Source of the DNA: Imbricaverruca yamaguchii
Taxonomy: Eukaryota; Arthropoda; Thecostraca; Neoverrucidae
Direction: 5' to 3'
Length of the DNA: 64,000 nucleotides
NCBI GenBank assembly: GCA_034440575.1
Contig: JAOTOL010001166.1
Span: forward strand, 219,001 to 283,000
This document shows, piece after piece, positions 43,127 through 54,573 of the stretch; the first letter of the stretch is position 1, and each line of letters opens with the position of its first letter. Both the position numbers and the translations under genes were made by a program. A model generated the notes under the pieces. That model was given only the letters and a program-made list of their open reading frames with translations. It did no database searches and was not told the DNA's origin.

Positions 43127-43575
43127 CTCATCCTCATCACCATCACCATCACCATCACCATCACCATCACCATCACCATCACCATCACCATCACCATCAC
43201 CATCACCATCACCATCACCATCACCATCACACATCAACATCACCATCAACATCAACATCACATCAGCATCAGCATCAGCATCAGCATCAGCATCAGCATC
43301 AGCATCAGCATCAGCATCAGCATCAGCATCAGCATCACCGTCACCGTCACCGTCACCGTCACCGTCACCGTCACCGTCACCGTCACCGTCACCGTCACCG
43401 TCACCGTCACCGTCACCGTCACCATCACCATCACCATCACCATCACCATCACCATCACCATCACCATCACCATCACCATCACCATCACCATCACCATCAC
43501 CATCATCAGCATCAGCATCAGCATCAGCATCATAATCATCACCATCCTTCTTATCCTCATCCTCATCCTCATCCT
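43127..43575. repeat. Hexamer array with homogeneous variant blocks
   Basis: Blocks in order: CATCAC, mixed CATCAACATC, CATCAG, CACCGT, CATCAC, CATCAG, then CCTCAT. Each block is internally uniform. The order CATCAC-CATCAG recurs on both sides of the CACCGT block. His-rich and Met/Val-rich frames are artefacts. Confidence 0.95.
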
Positions 43576-43829
43576 CCTCCGTGACGGGAGTGAGCGGCCA
43601 GCTGACCGGTTATGGTCCGCCACGCCCCCACGCCCGGCCCGAACCATCATCTGCCAAGCCTTCCGACACCGCGCGGAGAACACTTTCCCGCCAAACTGGG
43701 TCACGTGACGGTGGCGGGGTCGCGCGGCCGGCGCGGGGTCAGCGGCGTGGATGGGCCGGCGGGCGAGTGTTGGCTATCGGCCGATCTGGCCTGCTGACGG
43801 GGCGACGGCCCGGTGGCGTCCGAGTAGGG
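43576..43829. other. GC-rich spacer, no gene seen
   Basis: CpG-rich spacer between two arrays. Confidence 0.35.
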
Positions 43830-44190
43830 CGATGCTCTTTGTCTTTGTCTGGATGTCTTTGTCTGGATGTCTGTCTGGATGTCTTTGTCTTGATGTATTT
43901 GTCTTTGGATGTCTTTGTCTTTGTCTGGATGTCCTTGCCTTTGCATTTGGATGTTTGTCTTTGTCTGGATGTCCTTGTCTTTGTCTGGATGTTTTGTCTT
44001 TGGGTTGTTTTGTTGTGCTTTGTCTTTGTCTGGATTTTTGTTTTGTTGGTGTTTGTCTTTGTCTGGATGTCTTTGTCTTTGTCTGGATGTCTTTGTCTTT
44101 GTCTGGATGTCTTTGTCTTTGTCTGGATGTCTTTGTCTTTGTCTGGATGTCTGTCTTTGTCTAGATGTCTTTGTCTTTGTCTGGATGGTC
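43830..44190. repeat. 20-bp minisatellite
   Basis: CTGGATGTCTTTGTCTTTGT units, regular after about 44050 and more irregular before. Plus-strand CLCLDVFVF frames are artefacts. Confidence 0.92.
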
Positions 44191-44224
44191 TTCATTGGAC
44201 GGTCTTCACTGCGCGTGGCGGTTG

Positions 44225-44283
44225 GTGGTGTTGAACGGCGGCTGGTGGTGTTGGACGGCGGCTGGTGGTGTTGGACGGCGGCC
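44225..44283. repeat. 20-bp tandem repeat, three copies
   Basis: TGGTGGTGTTGGACGGCGGC units. Confidence 0.9.
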
Positions 44284-44680
44284 GCCTGTGTGCGTGGTTC
44301 GATCTGTTCCATCGTCCATCGTTCCATTCCATCGTCCATCGTTGCTGTTCCATCGTCGGTGGCGTGGAACGGTGCGACTGCTGCCCTGTCTGATGTCAGA
44401 TGTCAGATGACGTTAGCTGATGACGAAGCGCAATGCGAAGTGGACTGCGACTGCCGTGAGGTGGGCCGGGAGCATGCGATAATCAGAGCATCAATCTTCT
44501 GCCGCCAGGGTGAAAGTTGTCGGTGGCGCTCAAGCAATTAAGTATGTTGTGAAAACTCCATTTCGTCTGACTCGATTAGGAGACAAAGGGCATATAGGCA
44601 TTTTCACTGGTAGCTTTCCTCTCTTTCGAAGAACGGCGTGTGTGCGTCCTCTGAACAATTCTGAGGATTAGCACCGACTT
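44284..44680. other. No gene seen
   Basis: TTCCATCGTCCATCG is repeated near 44305-44360. GATGTCAGATGTCAGATGAC lies near 44390. Otherwise unique. Confidence 0.35.
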
Positions 44681-44681
44681 C

Positions 44682-44682
<1 letters not shown>

Positions 44683-44752
<70 letters not shown>
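44683..44752. repeat. (GT)n(AT)n(GT)n compound microsatellite
   Basis: Two GT blocks around a short AT block, ending GCGCGC. Confidence 0.95.
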
Positions 44753-44755
<3 letters not shown>

Positions 44756-45559
44756 CATTGCTTTAATGATAGCAATCTTCAAATTTGTAGCTAAGTTGAT
44801 CGATTATTGGTAATGTTAGAGGGCTCTTGGCAGTGACTTGGCAATCATCCTGCGAGTCCTAGCACCACCCGAAGTACCTATGCAAAGCGAAGCTCGTGGT
44901 GTGTACGTTGTACCGGCGTTCGAAGTGATCTCGCAGTCATCGATGTCTTCATCATACATGTCTAAATTATCAGTACGATTGATGTCGGATTTTTAACTCT
45001 TCCAGTGTGGGAGAATGATGAAATCCGTTGCAGCGCGGAGGGGTCAAAATGTTTTCCTCCCGCATTGATTTGTGCTCTATGGCGTTTGTCTCATCTCGGG
45101 TAGATAGATATCGGAAACGGCGTGGTGTGGTTAGATCCTTGAACTTACAGGGTTAATTGAAACACTTATCTGTCTCTGTTGATTGACCTTCCAGGTCCGG
45201 GCAACCAGGTGACACGTGAAGGTCAGAGTGCAGTTAGTTGCCCGGCCTTGCTATGGTTTTGACCCCTGTCGGAAAATAAACGCGATTTCGTGCTTCAAAA
45301 TTGATGATGTGCAAGCCAAAGACGTCGTCTAATGCAGGCGATGCGTGCAAAGGTCAATGTCACCAATCCCGTCAATGTCAAATGCTTGGAAAGCTGCGAT
45401 GAGCTGTTGAAAATGACAACTTTCAAAACTTAGAAGCACCGGAACAACTTTTCGCTTATAAAAAGGTAATCGACCAGAATTGCCGCAAGACATTGCATGG
45501 AAAAACCTAATCGTCTGGCGTTCACGCCGTATGCCTTTCGTCGTCGTGGTCGAGGTCCG
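44753..45559. other. No intact gene; possible LINE continuation
   Basis: Unique sequence. The end of the minus-strand RNase H frame continues to about 45430 without further recognisable LINE motifs. Confidence 0.35.
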
Positions 45560-45925
45560 AATAAAACGTCATCAGTGTCCGAAATATATACTCCCAGGGT
45601 GTTGGCGTGGCCTGGAATCCGGAGGAAGGAGAAGTCATTTACGTCACGGGCCACGGCTTGTTGTTGGATTCGATCAATGGCTGGATGTGGGCAGTCGTGT
45701 GTGTTGCTAGTCGACTTAATGACCGATTTGGAATCTGAGGAGAAGCAGAAAATGTTTCTCGGTTTACGCCTCCTAAGAATGCAGATAGCGGCCATAATTG
45801 CCAATGTTTCAGCAGTGTAGATGGAAAAGTTATCCGGTAGACGCTTGGAAAATCTAAGGCCCGGTCCAGTATGCCGATGCTTGCTTTTACCTCGTGTTTC
45901 AACCCATCCGTGAATACGATAGTGT
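45560..45925 (-). pseudogene. RNase H domain remnant of a LINE
   Basis: Decayed RNase H fold of a non-LTR retrotransposon. TIVFTDG supplies the first Asp (near 45906). In the next frame RLPDNFSIYTAETLAIMAA supplies the Glu (near 45809), IFCFSSDSKSVI the second Asp (near 45735) and FSFLRIPGHANTLG the region before the last acidic residue (near 45600). A frameshift separates the first motif from the rest. These are the motif order and spacing of RNase H in I/R1/jockey-type LINEs. It may be the same family as the Cys-His fragment at 24216-24971, but the two do not overlap, so this is inference. No tail is seen downstream. Confidence 0.7.
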
Positions 45926-46347
45926 TTTGCGACTGTCGACATCGGGGCGAATTTGTCGAGGGCGCCAAGAATTTCCGCCGGCAACTTCGGCCGGTAACAG
46001 GATGCCGATTAATCCGCCGAGGCAGCCTCGCGCGCCGTCCCGGCGGAGACGCCCGCCCGCGCACGAGCAGCCGGAGACGATAATTAGATAGCCGGCGTCC
46101 CACTGATGAGTCGCGCGCCGGCTGCCAAACCCGCCTAATAGAGCTGCCAAATACGCCCAATACGGCTGCCAGATCAGCGCGGCCGGAGCGGCCTGAGACG
46201 CGGGCGGCGGAGGGATTTGCGGCGGCGGCCGGCGAGACAAGGCGGAATCAGCGCCGATGGATGGAATCAATTCGGCCTCACTGGCGCGGCCGGCCTGATC
46301 GATGGGAATCGGTTCGGGATTGGCGGAAGCGCCGGATCGGCTCGATT
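45926..46347. other. GC-rich, no gene seen
   Basis: Continues upstream of the RNase H remnant but shows no reverse transcriptase motif. Confidence 0.35.
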
Positions 46348-46620
46348 CCCCACTGCTGCTGGGTGGGTTAGCAGATGACCCACTGCTGCCGGGTGGGTTA
46401 GCATGATGTCCCACTGCTGCTGTGTGGGTTAGCATGATGTCCCACTGCTGCTGGGTGGGTTAGCATGATGTCCCACTGCTGCTGGGTGGGTTAGCATGAT
46501 GTCCCGCATGCTTCTGGGTGGGCTAGTATGATGACCCACTGCTTCTGGTTGGGTTAGCATGAAGTTCCACTGCTGCTGGGTGGGTTAGCATGATGTCCCA
46601 CTGCTGCTGGGTAGCCCAGC
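46348..46620. repeat. 31-bp minisatellite
   Basis: CCCACTGCTGCTGGGTGGGT plus TAGCATGATGT, about nine copies. Confidence 0.92.
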
Positions 46621-46852
46621 TGGTGTCACGAACACTCACCGAGGGACCCTGGATGGGATCGTGTGGCTCAGGATATTGCGCGTGGTAATGGGCCTATTTT
46701 CATCCACCTTCCTCAGTCTGGTTCACTGATATATAAAGCTGCCCGGTGTTGGTAGCGCTCGTCGGGCCTGCGCGGGCGCTCCGTCGCTTCACCATTCGCA
46801 GCGTGCTCCAGGCGGGTCCCGCTTCAGACCACCGCCGACACAGCTCACCGGT
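46621..46852. other. No gene seen
   Basis: Unique spacer between two arrays. Confidence 0.35.
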
Positions 46853-47292
46853 GTTCCGGTTCAGAACACCACCAACACTGCTGGCGTTGTTGTTCCGCTT
46901 AAGAGCACCACCAGCACTGCCCGCCGGTGTTCCGCTTAAGAGCACCACCAGCACTGCCCGCCGGTGTTCCGCTTCAGAGCACCACCAGCACTGCCCGCCG
47001 GTGTTCCGCTTAAGAGCACCACCAGCACTGCCCGCCGGTGTTCGGCCGGCTTCAGAGCACCACCAGCACTGCCCGCCGGTGTTCCGCTTAAGAGCACCAC
47101 CAGCACTGCCCGCCGGTGTTCCGCTTAAGAGCACCACCAGCACTGCCCGCCGGTGTTCCGCTTCAGAGCACCACCAGCACTGCCCGTCGGTGTTCCGCTT
47201 AAGAGCACCACCAGCACTGCCCGCCGGTGTTCCGCTTCAGAGCACCACCAGCACTGCCCGTCGGTGTTCCGCTTCAGAGCACCTCCAGCACC
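46853..47292. repeat. 37-bp minisatellite
   Basis: About twelve units of GTTCCGCTTAAGAGCACCAC plus CAGCACTGCCCGCCGGT. Two variants, CTTAAGAG and CTTCAGAG, are interspersed. Period 3n+1 keeps several frames open. Confidence 0.95.
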
Positions 47293-47441
47293 GCTCGCGG
47301 TGCTCGCGCGGTCCCCAGGCGGCCGCGGCCGGCGGCCGGCCGTTTCGCGGCCTCCACGCCAGCCCATTGTTTCGTAATTGAGAGGTCGGGGCGCGCCTTT
47401 GTGCGGTAATTGAGCGCGCGCACCGTCATCGGCCGCCCGTC

Positions 47442-47600
47442 GTGCGCCAGTCTCGTCTGTCGTGCGTCAGTCTGGTCTGTCGTGCGCCAGTCTGGTCTGT
47501 CGTGCGCCAGTCTGGTCTGTCGTGCGCCAGTCTGGTCTGTCGTGCGCCAGTCTCGTCTGTCGTGCGCCAGTCTGGTCTGTCGTGCGCCAGTCTGGTCTGT
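47442..47600. repeat. 20-bp minisatellite, eight copies
   Basis: CGTGCGCCAGTCTGGTCTGT, with a CTCGTCTGT variant at units 1 and 6. Confidence 0.95.
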
Positions 47601-48129
47601 CGGTCGGCTCTGGCGCGCGGGGCGCCCCGCCGCCGCCTCCGGGACCGACCCAGTTCGCCAAATATGGCCGCAGTCGTTCGCCCCCGCGTCGGTCGTGATC
47701 TTGTTGTTGTCGACAGGCCATTGTTCTTGCGGTCGTCGTCCTGAGGCGAGTTTGAGGCCGCTTCAACCGAAGCGTGATCGTTTGGCGCGGCCGTCGCTTT
47801 CGTGCCGTATGCCTGGCCTTGGTGCCCTGTGCGCACCCACTGTTGGGAGTTTGTTACCCCACCTTAATCGGGGGATAGTCTCAAGCTGTCCTCCAGCTTA
47901 CCCGTTCCAAATGTCGGCCGTTATCCTCTTTTGAAATTCCGATCATGATTAAGGTGTCGCCATTGCGGTATCACCATCCCGCAGTACTCGTTCGGTGCTC
48001 CGAGTCGTCCTCCACAGGCACTGACCGTTCGGCCAGGAATCGTCCTCCAATTCCCATGCCGTCTCCTACAGCCTTCTCCAGTCCTCTGCCATTGTTCCCA
48101 GTCCCGCGTCGTCGCTTTCAGCCATAGGA
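47601..48129. other. No gene seen
   Basis: GC-rich unique sequence, no domain in any frame. Confidence 0.35.
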
Positions 48130-48830
48130 TATCGCGTCCAGTCCCAGGTACTTAGATCTGCGGTGTTCGCGCGGCCAGTCCCTATCGTTTCCCAGTCCGG
48201 TCCTTAGTCCCGGTCACCAGTCCATTGTCGTCATGCACAGCCCCGGTCCGTCGCTGCTGGACTCAGTCATAGTCATCCGTCGTATATGTCTTCGTGCCCA
48301 GCGCCAGCTGTCCGTGCCCGTTGCAGTAATCAGTCGTATGTCGTGAGCCGCTGGACTGGTCCCAGTCCCGGTCACCAGTCCATTGTCGTCACTCCCCAGC
48401 TGGCAGCTGTCACCCATAATCCATCGCCAGCTGACAGCTGCCACACCTGACCTGCCGCACGGCAACTAAACCTTAAATATTAAACTTTTGCCTGCGGGCG
48501 GCAAAAAAAAAGGCCGCCGGGTCGGTCGGGCCGCTCGTCCCCCGCCCCGGCTGTGATTGACAGAGTCTGGCCTGCGTAGAGTTTATTATTTCAGTCCCGG
48601 TACCGTCCAGTCCCGGTCCTTAGTCCCGGTCATCAGTTCATTGTCGTCATACACAGCCCCGGTCCGTCGCTACTGTCATACACAGCCCGTCCCGGTCATC
48701 AGTCCCGGTCCGTCGCTGCTGGACTCAGTCCTGGCAATCAGTCCTCTGTCGTCGTGCCCAGCCCTAGCTGTCGGTGCCCGTGGCAGTAATCAATCCCGTG
48801 TCCTCGGCCGCTGCCGGGGTGCCCAAATTG
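48130..48830. repeat. Long imperfect duplication, CAGTCCCGGT-rich
   Basis: 48190-48350 and 48610-48820 share CCGGTC-CAGTCCATTGTCGTC, CACAGCCCCGGTCCGTCGCT, GGACTCAGTC and GTGCCCGT-GCAGTAATCA. CCCAGTCCCGGT is scattered throughout. Confidence 0.75.
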
Positions 48831-49211
48831 ATGTGTTCCAGTGAACGCTGCGAACTACGAGCGCGCCGAACGCCAAGTGACATTTCGCGAAAGGCCATTT
48901 AACTTCGTTGCCGCGAGTTAGCCAGTTCCTTTCTCGACGTCGCCGCATGCGGCGCCGTTGAGTGTGTGTGGAACCGAGGGGTGGGTGGCGGTGGTGGACA
49001 ATGCGAACAGGATCTAAATAGAGGCGTTCGTCGTCTCTCTATTGAAGGTGGGCGAATTCGCTTGCCACTGTGCTCTGTTTGGTGCCGATTATCACGCAGC
49101 GAGTTGGCGCTACTATCGTGTCAGGCAATGAGGTCGCCGGCGCTTCGATGCTGCGACGGCGGTCGCGCGCAAAACATGGCGCGCCGCGACTCCTTTTCAG
49201 CTGGTCCTTTG

Positions 49212-49371
49212 GGGACGAGTAGCCTAGGGGTAAGTTGCTTGTCTCACAATCGAACGGTTGTGAGTTCGAGCTTCACCTGTCGCTACTCTTCGCCCGCGAC
49301 CAATCGGCGTGAGAGATTGGCGACGCTACTGACTCAACGGTCGATGTGTCGTAAAACCAATAACCAACCAA
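49212..49371 (+). mobile_element. SINE-A, perfect target duplication
   Basis: GGGACGAGTAGCCTAGGGGT head, box B AGTTCGAGCTT (mutated), central CCAATCGGCGTGAGAGATTG, tail CTGACTCAACGGTCGATGTG, CGTAAAACCAATAACCAACC. A 14-bp duplication CAGCTGGTCCTTTG lies at 49198-49211 and 49372-49385. Confidence 0.93.
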
Positions 49372-49385
49372 CAGCTGGTCCTTTG

Positions 49386-50360
49386 CAGCTGGTCCGAGCA
49401 GGCCCATCGAGGCAGAAGGCGGGAGCAATCTGCTGATTATGGTCGGCGGAGGAGCGTCGTCGCCTTTGTCGCGGATGCCCAGCCATAGGGCAGATATTGT
49501 CGGCTGCGCTGTTGTTGATGTGGCGCGTCTCTCGGCTGGCATGATAAGCTCGGGGAGTTTGGGAAGTCGTGCCGTCGGGTCGGCGTTTGCTGGTCTGTTT
49601 TTCCTGGGAGACGGCGAATAGAGCACGGAGCGGCTGGGTTGGAAATGGCTGGCGAATAGAGCAATGGCGAATGGCGAATAGAGCACGGAGCGGCTGGCTC
49701 ACAGATGTGCCATGTACAAGACGCAGAGACAGTTGAAATGGATGAGGCAGGAGTGAAGCGTGTCCCGATAGTGTAAAGTTTAAATGGAAACCGACATGTG
49801 TGGAAGATTGTTTTCAACTTGGCACGCAGTTTCGGTTCCCTGATCTGTCTGCTATGAAATTAGATTGAGAAGTCACTTACTGTCTTTTATTTGTACCAGA
49901 TTTCAACCAATGCTTTGGAAGTAGATTATTTTTACATACCTTGAGAGGTCTTTTTCAACTTTTGTCAAAATTGTAACTTTTGCCCTTGTCGTGTTCGAAC
50001 TTCTTCGCATAATATTTCCGTGATTCCTATAGTGATATTTCGTAACAGTGGGAGTGGGGGAAGGTGATGCTCAGACTTCATTCAAAGTTTCTTACTACTC
50101 AAATGTAAGGAACTTTGTTTTGACAAATGTCAAATGTGGTCAATGCCCGTACCCACATCCTCGCAAAACAAAATAAAAACAACGATCCGTTCAGAGTGAT
50201 ACCAGCGCTAGCCCAGCATCATGCCAGTCGGAGTACAGGGTTTGGCTAGTCACGTAACTTCTGCTAAATTCCCGCGCTTTGTCATGGTGGACGTGCTTTG
50301 CGTATCGTTTTGTGGGTGTTCAAGCACGGGCCCAGCCTCGGCAACCGGAAGGTTATCTTT
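49386..50360. other. No gene; small duplication at 49620-49690
   Basis: GGCGAATAGAGCACGGAGCG is repeated in tandem at 49613-49695. The rest is unique, AT-rich after 49850. Confidence 0.4.
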
Positions 50361-50374
50361 GGGTGGGGTAGGGT

Positions 50375-50471
50375 CATTTCCCAATCCCGCGGCCCACCGG
50401 CGAAACAGTGTGGGCGGCGCCATTAGCCGTGAATGTGCATAAAGTGTGTCGTGAACCAACCAATAAACAAC
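50375..50471 (+). mobile_element. SINE-C, 5'-truncated at insertion
   Basis: Begins within the body (CATTTCCCAATCCCGCGGCC), then GGCGAAACAGTGTGGGCGGC, GCCATTAGCCGTGAATGTGC, AAAGTGTGTCGTGAACC and AACCAATAAACAAC. GGGTGGGGTAGGGT flanks it at 50361-50374 and 50472-50485. The flanks directly touch the truncated end, so the head was lost during insertion. Confidence 0.88.
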
Positions 50472-50485
50472 GGGTGGGGTAGGGT

Positions 50486-50999
50486 GCCGGATGTAATGCC
50501 GTTATTGCGACCATATATTTATATGCAGGATCCCCGACATTGGTCTCGGCTACCATTTGCGTTGTTGCACCTATTTAGGTGCCTGTGTTCAAGCGGAGTT
50601 TGCGGTTCAGCCGCGCTTGCCGTTATTTGAACTTCCAGGGAAATGAGGCCATACCGGGCTAATGACTGAGGGTTTTTGCCGGTTAAACAAGACGTTCTCG
50701 TTTCACACGGTCGTGGTTGGTGACGAAAAACAGCGTGTTTTCAGTTCTGCGTTCAAAAACACTGTCGGCTGTGCCCAACAAAGGGTGTCAGCACAAGGGT
50801 GTTCGGAGCGTACTGTTTACCACACGCCAGTCTTACCCCGAGCCCAGTGTCACTGAAACTATCCCAATTTAGTGTGGTGTGGTGGGGGCAAGAGCCATTT
50901 TAAGTCGATTGTTGCTATGCAACGTCCATATAATCCAGTGCTAAACTCGTTCAAGGCGTGGTGGGCGGTGCTGTCCCTCTGTTCCTCCTCTCGGTTCTC
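50486..50999. other. No gene seen
   Basis: Unique sequence, no supported gene. Confidence 0.35.
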
Positions 51000-51200
51000 G
51001 CGTCCTTGCTCGTACCCAAGGCGATCCGCACCCTTGCTCGTACCCCAGTCGGTCCGCACCCTTGCCCGTACTCCAGCCGTATCCGCCCTTGCTCGTACCC
51101 CGGCCCAAGTCGGCTCCGCCCTTGCTCGTGCCCCAGCCGGCACTCCATTGCTTGCACCCAAGTCGGCGCGCACCCTTACCCGTACCCCAGTCGGATGAGC
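51000..51200. repeat. Minisatellite, about 28-bp period
   Basis: ACCCTTGCTCGTACCCCAGT plus CGGTCCGC units, diverged, six to seven copies. Confidence 0.85.
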
Positions 51201-51325
51201 CCAGGCGACCTCGGGAAGACCATCTCAAACATCAGCCGGCCTGTGTGCCTTCATGGCGCCCAGCAATACTACGCCATCTCCACTCGCCATTCATTTCGGC
51301 TGTTGCTACCACCTACTTATCACAC

Positions 51326-51725
51326 CTGTGAGCGCTCCTGCGTCGGGAGATCCGCCAGGAGGCGCCCTCCTGAGCTGTTCCTACCACCCAGTCACCACGC
51401 CTGTGAGCGCTCCTGCGTCGAGGGTACTGCCAGGAGGCGCCCTCCTGAGCTGTTCCTGCCACCCAGTCACCACGCCTGTGAGCGCTCCTGCGTCGGGAGA
51501 TCCGCCAGGAGGCGCCCTCCTGAGCTGTTCCTACCACGCAGTCACCACGCCTGTGAGCGCTCCTGCGTCGAGGGATCCGCCAGGAGGCGCCCTCCTGAGC
51601 TGTTCCTACCACCCAGTCACCACGCCTGTGAGCGCTCCTGCGTCGAGGGTACTGCCAGGAGCCGCCCTTCTGAACTGTTTCCACCGCCCACTAACTATGC
51701 CTGTGAGCGCTCCTGCCTTGGGGGA
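51326..51725. repeat. 75-bp minisatellite
   Basis: Anchor GAGCGCTCCTGCGTCG at 51330 and 51405, then every 75 bp; five to six units. Contains GCCAGGAGGCGCCCTCCTG, a near-perfect palindrome. The period is a multiple of 3, so APASGDPPGGALLSCS-like frames stay open. Confidence 0.93.
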
Positions 51726-51854
51726 ACCGAATGGATGCGCCCGTGCATGGACGTTCCGTCTCATCTCGTGATTTGCTGCGGGAGCCTCACTGCAGGAGAC
51801 GAGCAATCCGCGCAGTAGCTCTCGTGGGAGTCGTCCCAGCAGGTTACAACCCAC

Positions 51855-53250
51855 TAACAGGCCGCCGCCGGTCCACCTGTGACCTGACCCGGCCGCCGGT
51901 CCACCTGTGACCTGACCCGGCCGCCGGCCCACCTGTGACCTGACTGTGCTGCCTGCCGCCGGTCCACCTGTGACCTGACCGGCCGCCGGTCCACCTGTGA
52001 CCTGACCCGGCCGCCGGCCCACCTGTGACCTGACCCGGCCGCCGGCCCACCTGTGACCTGACCCGGCCGCCGACCCACCTGTGACCTGACCCGGCCGCCG
52101 GCCCACCTGTGACCTGACCCGGCCGCCGTGACCTGACCCGCCGCCGGTCCACCTGTGACCTGACCCGGCCGCCGGCCCACCTGTGACCTGACCCGGCCGC
52201 CGGCCCACCTGTGACCTGACCCGGCCGCCGGCCCACCTGTGACCTGACCCGGCCGCCGGCCCACCTGTGACCTGACCCGGCCGCCGGTCCACCTGTGACC
52301 TGACCCGGCCGCCGGTCCACCTGTGACCTGACCCGGCCGCCGACCCACCTGTGACCTGACCCGGCCGCCGGTCCACCTGTGACCTGACCCGGCCGCCGGC
52401 CCACCTGTGACCTGACCCGGCCGCCGGTCCACCTGTGACCTGACCCGGCCGCCGGTCCACCTGTGACCTGACCCGGCCGCCGGCACCTGTGACCTGACCC
52501 GGCCGCCGGCCCACCTGTGACCTGACCCGGCCGCCGGCCCACCTGTGACCTGACCCGGCCGCCGGCCCACCTGTGACCTGACCCGGCCGCCGGCCCACCT
52601 GTGACCTGACCCGGCCGCCGACCCACCTGTGACCTGACCCGGCCGCCGGCCCACCTGTGACCTGACCCGGCCGCCGGTCCACCTGACCGGCCGCCGACCC
52701 ACCTGTGACCTGACCTGGCCGCCGGCCCACCTGTGACCTGACCCGGCCGCCGGTCCACCTGTGACCTGACCCGCCGCCGACCCACCTGTGACCTGACCCG
52801 GCCGCCGCCCACCTGTGACCTGATCCGGCCGCCGGCCCACCTGTGACCTGATCCGGCCGCCGACCCACCTGTGACCTGACCCGGCCGCCGACCCACCTGT
52901 GACCTGACCCGGCCGCCGGCCCACCTGTGACCTGACCCGGCCGCCGACCCACCTGTGACCTGACCCGGCCGCCGACCCACCTGTGACCTGACCCGGCCGC
53001 CGGCCCACCTGTGACCTGATCCGGCCGCCGGCCCACCTGTGACCTGACCCGGCCGCCGACCCACCTGTGACCTGACCCGGCCGCCGGCCCACCTGTGACC
53101 TGACCCGGCCGCCGACCCACCTGTGACCCGGCCGCGGCCCACCTGTGACCTGATCCCGCCGCCGACCCACCTGTGACCTGACCCGGCCGCCGACCCACCT
53201 GTGACCTGACCCGGCCGCCGGTCCACCTGTGACCTGACCCGGCCACCGGA
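51855..53250. repeat. 28-bp minisatellite, about 50 copies
   Basis: The longest array in the window: CACCTGTGACCTGACCCGGC plus CGCCGGCC. The last three bases vary (GGC, GGT, GAC before CCACCTG). A few units are cut short, near 52120, 52480, 52680 and 53140. Minus frames of 460-546 codons (VRSQVGRRPGQVTGG) are artefacts. Confidence 0.96.
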
Positions 53251-54184
53251 GCCGTCCGTGATGGCTAGGGCCCCTCGTGACCGGAAGTGCGTGGATGGCC
53301 CCGTGACGGGTGGGGGGGGGGGGGGGGAAGTTTAGACAGGAGGCATTTGTGTGGCTTGGACTTCGTCCCCCTGCGACACTTGCACTCTCCACAAAGTTGG
53401 CAGCACTCTCGACAAAGTTGGCAGGCGGCAAAGTGGGGTGTCACTGGCGCCGCACGAAAGAAGACACGCCATTATCTGATAGTGACGTTTCACGTAATTC
53501 AAGGTGCTGGATCGGTGTTGCAATTTAGGACGGAGGCATTTCAAATGTGAATTCTAAGTGGCGGCCGGCCGAGGGTTCTTACCAGCGGGTAACAACGTTT
53601 CGCATTGCGTCTTCTATCGATGGTAATCCTGCCACTCTTGCAGCCAGAATTTTCCTACGGGGGAGGCAGACGAAACAAAGAAATGGAGAAAGCTTCCGGT
53701 GCAGCGAAAATGTAGGGTTTTGCGTCGTGAAAATATTAAGCTTTCTCGTTTCATCTAATGTTTGGATGCTATGCCCCCTCCCTCCACCCCAGAATATGAC
53801 TGATCTTCTGTTCTGTCCCATGCATCCCTTGTTCGTGGCAAGCCTTAGCAAACTATCAGTTATGGGATCAGTTCCGCGTGACTGGCATCTCCAGAACTGC
53901 CCTCCGCTAGGGGCGCCTCTGAATCCGCTCCTGCCCATAACGATCGCCGCCGCACCAGCTCCGCCTGGATCCGCCCCTGTCGTCGGTGCCATGCATGGCA
54001 GCCGAGGGGATCTGGGCGGCTTTTCCGACCAGGCCTCTCATTAGGGTCCAATTAGCCCGGTCACTGAAGTGCGTCGACGACAAACAGCGCACCACGCCCA
54101 TCTCCTATGGCGCGGGGGGGGGGGTGCTGCGGCGGGGACGAGTCCATGTGGTGCTGTTTGTCGTCGACGCACCACATAGGCAGG
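53251..54184. other. No gene; G-run and a possible hAT end
   Basis: A G16-18 run near 53311-53327. GCCTGGATCCGCCCCTGTCG near 53966 looks like the inner face of a hAT end without a visible partner. GTCGACGACAAACAGC/GTTTGTCGTCGACGC at 54070 and 54158 form an inverted repeat. Confidence 0.4.
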
Positions 54185-54285
54185 TTGACGAGTAGTCTAG
54201 GGATAAGTTGCCCGTCTGAGAATCGAAAGATTGCGAGTTCGAGCCTCGCCGGCCGCTACTCTTCGCCCGCAACCAGTCGTGTTTA
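54185..54285 (+). mobile_element. SINE-A, 3'-truncated
   Basis: GACGAGTAGTCTAGGGATAA head, box B AGTTCGAGCCT, GCTACTCTTCGCCCGCAACC, then lost at AGTCGTG. The break coincides with the start of the TTTAG-rich leader of the LINE, which may have replaced the SINE 3' half. Confidence 0.75.
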
Positions 54286-54413
54286 GTAGTTTAGTTAGTA
54301 GTTAGTAGTTTAGTAGTTTAGTTTAGTAGTTCGTTTAGTAGTTTAGTTTAGTTTAGTTTAGTTTAGTTATTTAATTTATTAAAAAAACAAAACAAAACAA
54401 AAAAACAAACAAT
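54286..54413 (+). repeat. TTTAG/TTTAGTAG repeats and A-rich leader
   Basis: GTTTAGTAGTTTAG units degrade into GTTTA pentamers and then a run of AAAAC units. It marks the upstream edge of the LINE. Confidence 0.85.
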
Positions 54414-54573
54414 TGTTTAATAGTTTCTGCTTTTCTTGAGGCACTCAGATATTTAACTGACAGTATAGGAGGTAGCGATTTATAGTGAATGATAGTTAGC
54501 TTTTTGTCGGTTGTTTAGCAAGTTTTTAGCAAGTTAATTTGAATCTAAATCTAGGCATAAGCTGCAGCGTTTA

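Noticed and set aside
43012..43708. His-rich protein or Met-Val protein
   Set aside because: Translation of a hexanucleotide array in several frames.
51606..53431. Minus-strand open frames of 460-546 codons
   Set aside because: All three frames are open through a 28-bp repeat and encode rotations of the same peptide; no unique domain.
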